Below, one piece after another: positions 13,954-22,057 of a stretch of 32,916 nt of DNA; within the stretch, counting starts at the first letter, position 1; every line of letters begins with the position of its first letter. The DNA comes from a virus. The notes beneath the pieces were generated by a model. The model did no database searches, was not told the origin of the DNA, and saw only the letters and a program-made list of their open reading frames with translations. The position numbers and the translations under genes are program-made. The DNA lies in the IMG/VR virus record IMGVR_UViG_3300038469_000141, positions 1-32,916 of that record. One strand, given 5' to 3'.

Positions 13954-15437
13954 TGGCGAACCGAACCTTCGAAGTTCGCAACGCTGGTGTGGGCCCACGG
14001 GGGTGGACGCCGGGGGTCTGCACCAGCAACTATTTTCGGGCGATCGCACAGGGAGTATTCCGCGACGCGTGGGTGCCTGAGGTGATCTGGGTCGTCGAGG
14101 TCAATGACACGACGATCAACGCCGGCACGGGCCTGACCCAGACCACGACGCTCACGGTGTCGGCCACGGGGTTCGCGGCAGGGCGCGCCACGATAACGTT
14201 TTCGGGCGGCAACCTGTCGTCGCCGGTGGAGGTGACAGCCGACGCGGAGATCGGCGACGCCAATACCGATCTCGCGGCGGCGATCGAGGCTGCGATCCAA
14301 GCCGAGCGCGGCGCGTCCCTGTCCGACACGGTGGCCGGCGAGACGGTGGCCTCCAACGTGGTGACCGTGGTGATGGTCGCTGGGATCCCGCCGGTGACGG
14401 TCGCCGTGGCCTTCGAATCGGCGCAGGCGATCGACCTGGTGTGGTCGGGCACGCTGCAAAACGGCAGCTACACGGTACGGCTGGCGAGCGCCGACCTGGG
14501 CGACCCCGTGGATGTGACGGTGGTGCGTGTGGGCGGCAGCCCTGCCGCGATCACGGACATGATCGTGAGCATGGAGGCGGCGGCCGAGGCCCTCATCGCG
14601 ACGACGCTGGCTGACGTCCTTGTGTCGGCCGATGACGACGCAACCGACACGAACGCGTTTTTGTTCGAGACGGCGATCGCGGCCGTGACGATGTCGGACG
14701 TGTCGGTCAAGCCCATGTCATTTACGACGACATTCGGCGGGACCGAGGCCAACGGCAACTATGATCTGACGTTCGACCACGCATCGTTGCCCGGGCCTGT
14801 GACGGTGCGTGTGGTCCGTGCGGGTGGTGTCCCGGCGACAAACGACGATCTCGCTGCGCAAATGCAGACGGATGTCGAGGCGCACTCGGCCCTATCGGCG
14901 CTCATCGACGCGGCCGCGTCGTCGGCCACGGCGGCGGTGAATACGTTCATCACATACGCCGGGATCGAGGGTCTGACGATCACGTCATCGGCTCCGGCTG
15001 GGGCGACGCTTGTCGTCGACGACACGTCGCCAACGCTGGCGATCAACGATGCTACGCCGGCTGGCACCACGATCGACGTGGCGCACTCGGCGGCCATCGA
15101 CCTCAACACGCTGGCCGGCGAGCTCGGTTTCCCGGCCAACTCATGGCGCGGGCCGGTGACGGCCGAGGTGATCGAGGCGTTTTCAGCGAGCCGGACGCTC
15201 ACGATGGGCGACGCAGCGGACCCGGATGCGGTGCTGGGGTCCACGCCGCTGGCCCTGGACGCGACGGGGCAGCTGGGGTCCGTGGCGGCTGACGCCGAAT
15301 ACATGGCGCGCCCCGAGGCCGCTTGGGAGCCGACGGTGACGATCGCCATGGGGACGACGATGACGACGTCAATCGGCCGGGTGGAGCTGCGCGTGACGTG
15401 TGCGCCGCTGACGGCAGTGGGAGACCCGACACCATGA
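13953..15437 (+). CDS. Structural-like protein with three tandem ~95-aa modules (494 aa)
   Basis: After an N-terminal segment (MANRTFEVRNAGVGPRGWTP, about 1-55) come three similar modules at about residues 64-155, 160-252 and 257-360. Each has beta strands around a G-N/S-Y/T turn and a P-V-x-V strand (SSPVEVT, GDPVDVTVV, PGPVTVRVV). A helix then follows (DLAAAIEAAIQAERG, MIVSMEAAAEALIATT, DLAAQMQTDVEAHSALSALI) and closing strands. The C-terminal 130 residues are different (SWRGPVTAEVIEAFSASRTL and TTSIGRVELRVTC). A fourth copy of the module is in the neighbouring gene. The amino-acid composition (Ala, Thr, Val, Asp; almost no Lys or Cys) suits an extracellular or virion protein. The function is probably decoration or fibre; this is inference. 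Confidence 0.65.
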   Translation: MANRTFEVRNAGVGPRGWTPGVCTSNYFRAIAQGVFRDAWVPEVIWVVEVNDTTINAGTGLTQTTTLTVSATGFAAGRATITFSGGNLSSPVEVTADAEIGDANTDLAAAIEAAIQAERGASLSDTVAGETVASNVVTVVMVAGIPPVTVAVAFESAQAIDLVWSGTLQNGSYTVRLASADLGDPVDVTVVRVGGSPAAITDMIVSMEAAAEALIATTLADVLVSADDDATDTNAFLFETAIAAVTMSDVSVKPMSFTTTFGGTEANGNYDLTFDHASLPGPVTVRVVRAGGVPATNDDLAAQMQTDVEAHSALSALIDAAASSATAAVNTFITYAGIEGLTITSSAPAGATLVVDDTSPTLAINDATPAGTTIDVAHSAAIDLNTLAGELGFPANSWRGPVTAEVIEAFSASRTLTMGDAADPDAVLGSTPLALDATGQLGSVAADAEYMARPEAAWEPTVTIAMGTTMTTSIGRVELRVTCAPLTAVGDPTP

Positions 15438-16213
15438 GCGACAGTTATCTGCACCCCAGCCAAAAGTGGAAGCGGTGGCGTCGCAAGGACGATACGGCCG
15501 ACGACCCATCGTGGGTCTCGCTGTTTCAGGATCCGAACGCGCTCACGATCACGGTGGGCGGAACGACGGACGACGGGGTCTATTCGATCACCGTCGACCC
15601 GCAGGACCCACGCCAGCCGCATTTGGCGTCGGTCACAAACGAGTTTGATCGCCAGGCGGCGGAAACGGACGCACAGATCGCCACCGCGCTGGAGGCGCTC
15701 ATCGCGGCCGACATCGCGGCGGGTGGGTCGCTTTTCGACTACTTTTCCGATTCGTCGGTTGCGGGCGAAGTGATCACGCTGGTCGTCAAGCCGACGGCGC
15801 CGCCGTTCGTGATCACGCTGGTCGACCCCGGCACGGCCACATTGACGATCGCGCCCGATGACGTCTTTCCGATCACGCGGCAGATCGTGCCTCACCGTGG
15901 GGCTGAAAAGCGGGTCACAGCCCTCGACGTGTGCTTTGTCCCCGTGGACTCCAGCAATGTGCCCGTCGACGATGACAACGCGATGACGCTCACGGCCCAG
16001 TTTGTCGACCAGGTCACACGAGCGACCCACTGGGAACCGACGCTTGTCACGACCGTGCGCGCGTCGGCCGAAAGCACCGGCCTATCAATCCAGTCGAGCC
16101 TTCGGATCCCCGTGCACGGGTCCGAGGCGTTCGGGATCCGCCTGTCAGCGCTGACGAACACGCCCACCGGATACGATGCCCTCGAGGTTTGGTATCGGGA
16201 GGTCGACGTGTAG
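15434..16213 (+). CDS. Virion accessory protein carrying a fourth repeat module (259 aa)
   Basis: ATG at 15434 overlaps the previous stop (ATGA). After a charged N-terminus (HPSQKWKRWRRKDDTADDPS), residues about 36-140 repeat the module of the neighbouring gene. They have ITVGGTTDDGVYSITV, a helix (TDAQIATALEALIAADIAAG) and closing strands. The C-terminal half (PHRGAEKRVTALDVCFVPVD, TLTAQFVDQVTRATHWEPTL, YDALEVWYREVDV) is a beta domain. It also resembles the ends of the genes at 13429 and 13953, which likewise finish in an edge strand. It is probably a structural protein. The next start, GTG 16215, lies 1 nt after the stop TAG (16211-16213). Confidence 0.6.
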   Translation: MSDSYLHPSQKWKRWRRKDDTADDPSWVSLFQDPNALTITVGGTTDDGVYSITVDPQDPRQPHLASVTNEFDRQAAETDAQIATALEALIAADIAAGGSLFDYFSDSSVAGEVITLVVKPTAPPFVITLVDPGTATLTIAPDDVFPITRQIVPHRGAEKRVTALDVCFVPVDSSNVPVDDDNAMTLTAQFVDQVTRATHWEPTLVTTVRASAESTGLSIQSSLRIPVHGSEAFGIRLSALTNTPTGYDALEVWYREVDV

Positions 16214-16214
16214 T

Positions 16215-17390
16215 GTGCGCGAGCGGTTCTCACGGCAGGGCGATCCGGACATCGACCGGTTGCGACGCGAAACGATTGTCGCACTTGAAACGCTGAACCT
16301 CCGGATCGCGCGGATCCTTGGCATTCCCGCGAACACCCTGTCGGGCGGGACGCTGGAGGGAGTTGCGGCGGTCGGCGGTGGGACCACGGGTGGGGCCTCG
16401 CTGGGTGACACGGTGGCGGGGATCGCCGAGGATGTCGCCGAGATCGCGGCGGGGACGATCCAGATCGACCATGGGACGCTGTCGGGCCTGACCGACGACG
16501 ATCACGCCCAGTACCTGCTCGTCAGCGGTACGCGGGCGATGACCGGGGCCCTGAACATGGGGTCGCAAAGCATCACGTCGGCCAACGCGGGGACCTACTC
16601 GGGGACGGTCACCGCCGGAGCACTCTCGACCAGCGGCAACGTGACGGCCACGGGGACGGTGACGTGTGCTGGGCTGACATGCTCATCGGTGACGTCGTCG
16701 GGGGCGATCTCGGGGACGACGATCACCGGTACCGGCATCGTGACCGGGTCCGAGCTGCGGACGACCGACGACGTGCGGATCACGGAAAGGGCGTCGGCAC
16801 CGTCGACGGCGGCCTCGTTCGGCTACTTTTGGGTGGTCGACGACGCGCCGAACAACGCGATGTTCACCGACGACGCCGGGCTCGATCACCCGCTGTCGTA
16901 CTCGGACGAGGTGCTACTGCACCCCAACGATTTTGTGGCCCTGTCGGGGTCGACGGTGACGCTGGCGACCTCGGGGGGCGGGTATCGGCAGCTGGAGTAC
17001 GACGGGACGAACGACAACTACGCGGTGCACTCGTTTTGGCTGCCGCGCAAGTACGCCGGATCGACGATCACGGTGACGCTGGCGGTGTCGGGGTCGGCGG
17101 CGAACGGAAGCTCGCGAAACATCCGGTGGGAGGTCGCACTCGAGACATGCTCAGCCGGCACGGACGTCACAACGACGTCATTCGACACGGCGACGGCTCA
17201 GGACGCGATGCCGACGGCGACGGCCGAGCAGCTGTCGTTTGTGACGTTCACGCTGGCGACTGCCGACATGGACGGTGCTGTCGCAGGCGACATGATGCGG
17301 GTTCGCGTGGCACGCTTGGGGTCGCATGCCAACGACAACTACTCGGGGACGGGGCGCGTGCACCTCGTCCGCGTGAGGGAGACGGTCTAG
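16215..17390 (+). CDS. Tail fibre-like protein (391 aa)
   Basis: I chose GTG at 16215 (VRERFSRQGDPDIDRL), directly after the previous stop. Residues 83-118 carry the fibre signature HGTLSGLTDDDHAQYLL, then GTRAMTGALNMGSQSI, widespread in phage fibres. A Gly/Thr/Ser-rich repetitive stretch follows (about 119-185) with short repeats such as TVTAG, TATGT and TITGTG that would form a trimeric beta structure. A C-terminal globular domain completes it (YRQLEYDGTNDNYAVHSFWL ... GRVHLVRVRETV). No enzymatic motif is visible. It is probably a receptor-binding or neck fibre. Confidence 0.75.
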   Translation: MRERFSRQGDPDIDRLRRETIVALETLNLRIARILGIPANTLSGGTLEGVAAVGGGTTGGASLGDTVAGIAEDVAEIAAGTIQIDHGTLSGLTDDDHAQYLLVSGTRAMTGALNMGSQSITSANAGTYSGTVTAGALSTSGNVTATGTVTCAGLTCSSVTSSGAISGTTITGTGIVTGSELRTTDDVRITERASAPSTAASFGYFWVVDDAPNNAMFTDDAGLDHPLSYSDEVLLHPNDFVALSGSTVTLATSGGGYRQLEYDGTNDNYAVHSFWLPRKYAGSTITVTLAVSGSAANGSSRNIRWEVALETCSAGTDVTTTSFDTATAQDAMPTATAEQLSFVTFTLATADMDGAVAGDMMRVRVARLGSHANDNYSGTGRVHLVRVRETV

Positions 17391-17798
17391 ATGCCGGCGC
17401 CGGTGCAGTGGCAGTTGGTCGAGATCCCCCTGGGGCAGGGCCTGTCGGAGAAGACGGCCCGGCTGTTCCGCAAGCCGGGGACGCTGCGAGCGGCTCACAA
17501 TGTGGAGTTCGATCGGGAAGGTGCGCTCAACAAGCGCCGCGGATACACGCGCGTGACGCTGACGCAGGAAGTCACCGATCGCACGTGTGACCAGGTGTTC
17601 GTGGGGCTGTGCATGTTTGGCGGGTCGCTCATCATCCTCGGCCTTGACAACGTGTATGAGATGGCCTCGATTGACGCGGACATCAACGGCCAGACGGACA
17701 CGATCGTCGAACGCGGGCCCCACCTTCGCGGGCACCTGAAGATCCGGCAGGTGGTGTCGGCCGGGTATGGCGATCCGCAGTGGGAGGACGTGACGTAA
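17391..17798 (+). CDS. N-terminal part of tail nozzle/stabilisation-like protein (135 aa), ends at in-frame TAA
   Basis: The ATG follows the fibre stop directly. The N-terminus is characteristic of podophage nozzle (gp10-like) proteins: WQLVEIPLGQGLSEKTARLF, then PGTLRAAHNVEFDREGALNK RRGYTR. Those proteins are normally single chains of several hundred to about 1,000 residues. Here translation meets TAA at 17796-17798, and the next codon is ATG of the gene at 17799 in the same frame. The two parts read as one continuous protein if the stop is passed. I interpret them as a split gene, a readthrough site, or a stop made by mutation or sequencing error. Confidence 0.65.
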   Translation: MPAPVQWQLVEIPLGQGLSEKTARLFRKPGTLRAAHNVEFDREGALNKRRGYTRVTLTQEVTDRTCDQVFVGLCMFGGSLIILGLDNVYEMASIDADINGQTDTIVERGPHLRGHLKIRQVVSAGYGDPQWEDVT

Positions 17799-20700
17799 AT
17801 GCCCCTGGCGACCGGCATCGACCTCGGGGACTGCTGCGGATACCTGGTATCTGACACGTACTTCCAGTGCTTTTCGTGGCGCAACACGGCCCGCAACCGC
17901 GTGGAGGCCGTCGTTTATGCCGTGCTGCCCAACAGCGCGTGGGTGGCCGTGTGGGGGCCCGGCGTCGTGTCCGAGGCCACCGGAGACGGCGTGGTCGACG
18001 ACCCCAAGTGCGTCGCGCAGGACGGGTTTTTCGTCGTCCAGTGGATCGAGGTCGAAGGCGAAAGCACGGCGCTGCTTTATCGCAACATGCTCAACCTGGC
18101 CAACCTCGACGCGGGATGGGCGAGCGCTGGCGCGGGGGAGACGGTTGGCAGCCAGGTGCTGCACGGCCTGTGCATCCTGGAGGGCACAACCGACATGATC
18201 GTCTCTGTTGAGGCGTACAGCAGCACGGAGGTCCGCGTGCGCCGCAGCGAATCGCCGTTCAATTGGACGTCGGACGTGTATGAGGTGCTTTTGACGCTCA
18301 GTTGTACGCAGGTGCTGGCCGTCGACGCGCACGACACCGACAACACCGTCGGGAACATCCTGATCCTGTGGGGAAACGACAGCGTTTCGCAGCAGCTGTA
18401 CATGACCCGGGTGGACGCCGACGATGGCACATCGAACCAGACCAGCAATCTGCTGTTCAATGAGGCGGCCTATTCTGGCCTTGTGATCCCGATGGCCGTC
18501 GGTGCGCGGCGGCTGTCGGCAAACAATCACCTCGTTGCCGCGGAGTTCGCCTACACCGCCAACTTCGCGGCCGGATCGCCCGACGATCGCGTGCGGCGGG
18601 TGGCCATCAAGCGCGTGCTTGCGTCAACGGCCACAGAAGTCAACTACAACATGCACGCCGAAGGCGTGGGCCTGGTGTCGCGGCCGTTTTTGTACGCGTC
18701 GGGCACGGCTGGGGTCGACAACGCCTTCGTGGGCGTGTCGCATGCGTCCGCGTCGGACGCCTACCCATACCAGTCGATGGCGGGGTTTGTGCTCGACCTG
18801 CGCTACCAGCAGTTCGCCGCGGCGACGGCCGACGCACAGGTGCAACCCGTGCCCGTCGCGTCGATCAACTGCGGCGCCCTGTTCGACGGCCGATGTGCGG
18901 GCACGCCGGGGCTGTCGCCCGACATCCCCTACACGTCCGAGGGCAAGCGAAACAACCATATCAGCAACACTGCCGGCCCCCCGCACCATGCCATGGGCCC
19001 GGACCTGAAGTCCGTGGTGTTCGCCGGGATGTTCTTTGAGCGCCTGTCGCAGTCGTCGGCCGGCGCACTGCGGCCGGTAAACGCGGCCGTGCGTGGCGTG
19101 GTGTTCTATCCCGATGAGCCGTTCACCAGTCGCCGCGACGACGAACCGAGCGCGCTTGCCGACAACTTCAAGATCTGCCAGCCCCGCTCGCTTGGCCGCG
19201 CCGTGGAGATCGGCGGGGTGTTGGTGTTCGCGGGCGCGATGCCATCGGTGTACGACGGGACCCAGGTGGTGGAGCTCGGCTGGCCGTGGCTGCCCGAGAT
19301 CCTCGACCTGGCCGCCGACGTGCTGGTCGGCGACGGTTTCGGCGCGGGGACATACTACATATGTGCAACGTATGAGTGGCGAGACAGCAAGGGCCACCTG
19401 CACCGATCGGCACCGTCGCAGCCGATCTCGATCACCCTGGACACCGACGAGGACATCATCGTTCGCGTGCGGTGCATGGGGATCTCGGTCAAGGATGCCG
19501 ACTTTCACTACCCGTCGACCGCTCCGATCGAGATCGCGATCTGGCACTCGGTCGACGAAGGGCAGACGTTCTACCGCACGTTCGCCGGCAGCGCGGCCGT
19601 GCTGCCGATCGGCGACACGCCGCAAAACGACCGCGACGAACCGTGGCTGGATGTCACGCTTACCAGCGGCGGGACGCCATTTTCCACGTCGTCCGAGCTT
19701 CTGTCCTGGTCGCTGGGCGCCGGCGGCTGGAATCTGCCCGTGCCGATGACACCGCCGCCGTTGCGGGTGATCGAGGCGTGGAACAATCGCCTTTTCGGTG
19801 CCTCGGAAGATGGCGTTTTGTACTACTCCGACGAGGTGCTGCCCGCGCCCGGCGGATCAGAGAACGTGGTGCCCGAGTTCTGGGCCGAAAACGCGTTCCG
19901 CTACCCGTGGGACGGCGAGATCGTCGCCATGCAGGTGATGGACAACGATCTTATCGTGTTCACGCGTGACGCGATCTATGCGATGGGCGGACAGGGCAAC
20001 GATGGGACCGGTCAGGGCGCCACGCTTTCGGTGCAGGTGATCGAGCGCGGCACGGGGTGTTTGGAGCCGAAATCCGTCGTGCTCGCGCCGCCGGGCATTT
20101 TCTTCCAAAGTGACAAGGGCGTTTACTTGCTCAACCGGGGCAAGCAGCCCGACTACGTGTCGGCCGGCGCGGCGATCGAGGAGCGGATCCGCCGGATGGG
20201 CAACCTTCGCGGCGCGGTGCTCTTGCCCGATCGTCACCAGATCCGGTTCGTCGGCAATGACGCGCCCGGCACGACGGCCGACCCGGCGATGTTGATCTAC
20301 GACTACCTGCACCGGCAGTGGTCGTGGACCGACCAGTTCCCCCTACTCGCTGGGGCCTCGACCGCGCTCAACACCATGCAGGCCACCGCCGCCTACCGGG
20401 CGATCGCCGGCGAGACGCTCCACGTTGTGCTGCAGCAGGGGGGGCTTGCGGTCGAGCGGGCCGCGTCGTCGACCGTCTACGCCGACGAGAACTACACCAC
20501 CACGGTCGCGATCCCCATCGACATCCAGACCGAATGGATCCACCTCGCCGGCATCGCCGGGCTCAAGCGGATCCGGGAGATCGCGATCCAGGTCGAGCGG
20601 GAAAACGACTCCGACCTGTCGTGTGACGTCTGGTACGACGAGAACGGCACATTCGACGAGACCACGGCCTATGAGACCTACACGTGGGCGTCGGGCGCCG

Positions 20701-20879
20701 ATGACTTTGGGGTGATCCGCCCGAGCCGCCAAAAGGTGTCGGCGGTGATGCTGCGGATCTACGAGTCGGGAACGGTCGCGCAGACTGAAAACATCCGGGT
20801 TGTGTCGATCACCATCGAGATCGGCACCAAGACGCGGATCAAACGGGTGGGCTCGGGGGCCCACGGGGCGCTACAGTAG
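17799..20879 (+). CDS. C-terminal part of tail nozzle/stabilisation-like protein (1026 aa)
   Basis: The start is ATG at 17799, immediately after the TAA and in frame with the gene before it. Its middle and C-terminal parts show patterns typical of podophage nozzle proteins: IVAMQVMDNDLIVFTRDAIY, then GTGCLEPKSVVLAPPGIFFQ, DKGVYLLNRG and RQWSWTDQF. It also contains WNNRLFGASEDGVLYYSDE. The first residues (MPLATGIDLGDCCGYLVSDT) do not look like a true N-terminus, because they begin in the middle of a likely beta-propeller. There is no Shine-Dalgarno just upstream, so expression needs reinitiation or readthrough. It ends 8 nt before the next gene. Confidence 0.7.
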   Translation: MPLATGIDLGDCCGYLVSDTYFQCFSWRNTARNRVEAVVYAVLPNSAWVAVWGPGVVSEATGDGVVDDPKCVAQDGFFVVQWIEVEGESTALLYRNMLNLANLDAGWASAGAGETVGSQVLHGLCILEGTTDMIVSVEAYSSTEVRVRRSESPFNWTSDVYEVLLTLSCTQVLAVDAHDTDNTVGNILILWGNDSVSQQLYMTRVDADDGTSNQTSNLLFNEAAYSGLVIPMAVGARRLSANNHLVAAEFAYTANFAAGSPDDRVRRVAIKRVLASTATEVNYNMHAEGVGLVSRPFLYASGTAGVDNAFVGVSHASASDAYPYQSMAGFVLDLRYQQFAAATADAQVQPVPVASINCGALFDGRCAGTPGLSPDIPYTSEGKRNNHISNTAGPPHHAMGPDLKSVVFAGMFFERLSQSSAGALRPVNAAVRGVVFYPDEPFTSRRDDEPSALADNFKICQPRSLGRAVEIGGVLVFAGAMPSVYDGTQVVELGWPWLPEILDLAADVLVGDGFGAGTYYICATYEWRDSKGHLHRSAPSQPISITLDTDEDIIVRVRCMGISVKDADFHYPSTAPIEIAIWHSVDEGQTFYRTFAGSAAVLPIGDTPQNDRDEPWLDVTLTSGGTPFSTSSELLSWSLGAGGWNLPVPMTPPPLRVIEAWNNRLFGASEDGVLYYSDEVLPAPGGSENVVPEFWAENAFRYPWDGEIVAMQVMDNDLIVFTRDAIYAMGGQGNDGTGQGATLSVQVIERGTGCLEPKSVVLAPPGIFFQSDKGVYLLNRGKQPDYVSAGAAIEERIRRMGNLRGAVLLPDRHQIRFVGNDAPGTTADPAMLIYDYLHRQWSWTDQFPLLAGASTALNTMQATAAYRAIAGETLHVVLQQGGLAVERAASSTVYADENYTTTVAIPIDIQTEWIHLAGIAGLKRIREIAIQVERENDSDLSCDVWYDENGTFDETTAYETYTWASGADDFGVIRPSRQKVSAVMLRIYESGTVAQTENIRVVSITIEIGTKTRIKRVGSGAHGALQ

Positions 20880-20887
20880 GGGGCACG

Positions 20888-22051
20888 ATGATCTGGTATC
20901 CGTTCAAGAACGTCGTGGAGACGGTCCGAAACCGACGCAACCCGCAGCAGTGGAGCAACGCCGATCCGAACTATCAGCCGGAGTATGGCGCGGGCACGGG
21001 TGGAAATGAGGCGATGTCGCGTCTGCAGCAGCAGGCGATGGCCAACCAGGGGATGGCGGGTCAGTTTGGCGGGCAGCAGCAGTCCGCTTACGACATGTAC
21101 GCGGCGCAGGCTCGCGGCGAGGGGCCATCGCTCGCCCAGGAGCAGCTCAAACAGGCCACATCGCAGAACGTCGCGAATCAGCAGGCCATGATGGCCCAGG
21201 GGCGCGGTGGCAACATCGCCGGCATGTCGCGGGCGGCCGCGGCTGCGGGTGCCGGGGCGCAGGCAGCCGGCAACCAGCAAGCGGCGCAGCTGCGGGCGCA
21301 AGAACAGCTCGCGGCGATGGGCGGCATGGCGGACATGGCCAACACCCAGGCGCAAATGAATATGCAGCAGCAGCTTGCTTATGAGCAGATGTTGCAGCAG
21401 TCGCAAATGGCTCAAATGGACGCGTCGCAGCAGCAGAACCAGTTTCAGCTGCAGCGGGATTTTGCGCAGCAGCAGGCCAACCGCGATTTTGGGCTGGGCA
21501 TCGCCGATCGGTTCATCGGCGGGGGCATGGGCGCGGCGCAGACGGCCGCGATGTTCTCGGACGAGCGCGTCAAGACCAACGCTCAGCCCGGCGGGCTGCA
21601 GGCCTCGCAGGCGGTCGGGTCGCTCACGCCGACGACCTATCAGTACAAATCCCCCGAGTATGGTCCGGCGGGCACGCGGATCGGCGTGATGGCGCAGGAC
21701 CTCGAACGCTCGCCTGCGGGCGCGCAGCTCGTGCAGAACACACCCGCAGGCAAGACCGTCGACGTTGCCGGAGGCATGTCGCTGGCGCTCGCGGCATCCG
21801 CCGACCAGGAAAAGCGTCTGCGCATGCTCGAACGCGGCTACATGCTGCAGCAGCAGGGCGGGCAAATGGCCAGCGCACCGACGGCCCCCAGCGCGATGCA
21901 GCTTTGGCAGCAGCAGCAAATGGGTGGCGCGGGGGCGCCGTCGCCCGGCATGTTCGCCCCCGGCTCCGCGTCGCCGATGGCTGCGGGCCCAATGCAGCCG
22001 CAAGAGTACGGCCAGTTTGCCCCCTATTGGAACGTTCCGCAGCCCAGGTAA
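20888..22051 (+). CDS. Gln/Ala-rich virion protein with embedded S74-like chaperone domain (387 aa)
   Basis: ATG at 20888 has AGGGGG about 4-5 nt upstream. Residues 40-200 are Gln/Ala/Met-rich (QQQ runs, QAMANQGMAGQFGGQQQSAY, QMNMQQQLAYEQMLQQSQM) and probably helical, similar to internal or ejected virion proteins. Residues about 224-315 match the Peptidase_S74 intramolecular chaperone: SDERVKTN (224-231), LTPTTYQYKSPEYGP, then RIGVMAQDLERSP, and a closing helix (SADQEKRLRMLERGY). In known S74 proteins cleavage occurs at the Ser-Asp junction, here S224-D225. A Met/Gly/Pro-rich tail follows. It precedes two ejection-type genes. Confidence 0.75.
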   Translation: MIWYPFKNVVETVRNRRNPQQWSNADPNYQPEYGAGTGGNEAMSRLQQQAMANQGMAGQFGGQQQSAYDMYAAQARGEGPSLAQEQLKQATSQNVANQQAMMAQGRGGNIAGMSRAAAAAGAGAQAAGNQQAAQLRAQEQLAAMGGMADMANTQAQMNMQQQLAYEQMLQQSQMAQMDASQQQNQFQLQRDFAQQQANRDFGLGIADRFIGGGMGAAQTAAMFSDERVKTNAQPGGLQASQAVGSLTPTTYQYKSPEYGPAGTRIGVMAQDLERSPAGAQLVQNTPAGKTVDVAGGMSLALAASADQEKRLRMLERGYMLQQQGGQMASAPTAPSAMQLWQQQQMGGAGAPSPGMFAPGSASPMAAGPMQPQEYGQFAPYWNVPQPR

Positions 22052-22057
22052 AAGACA

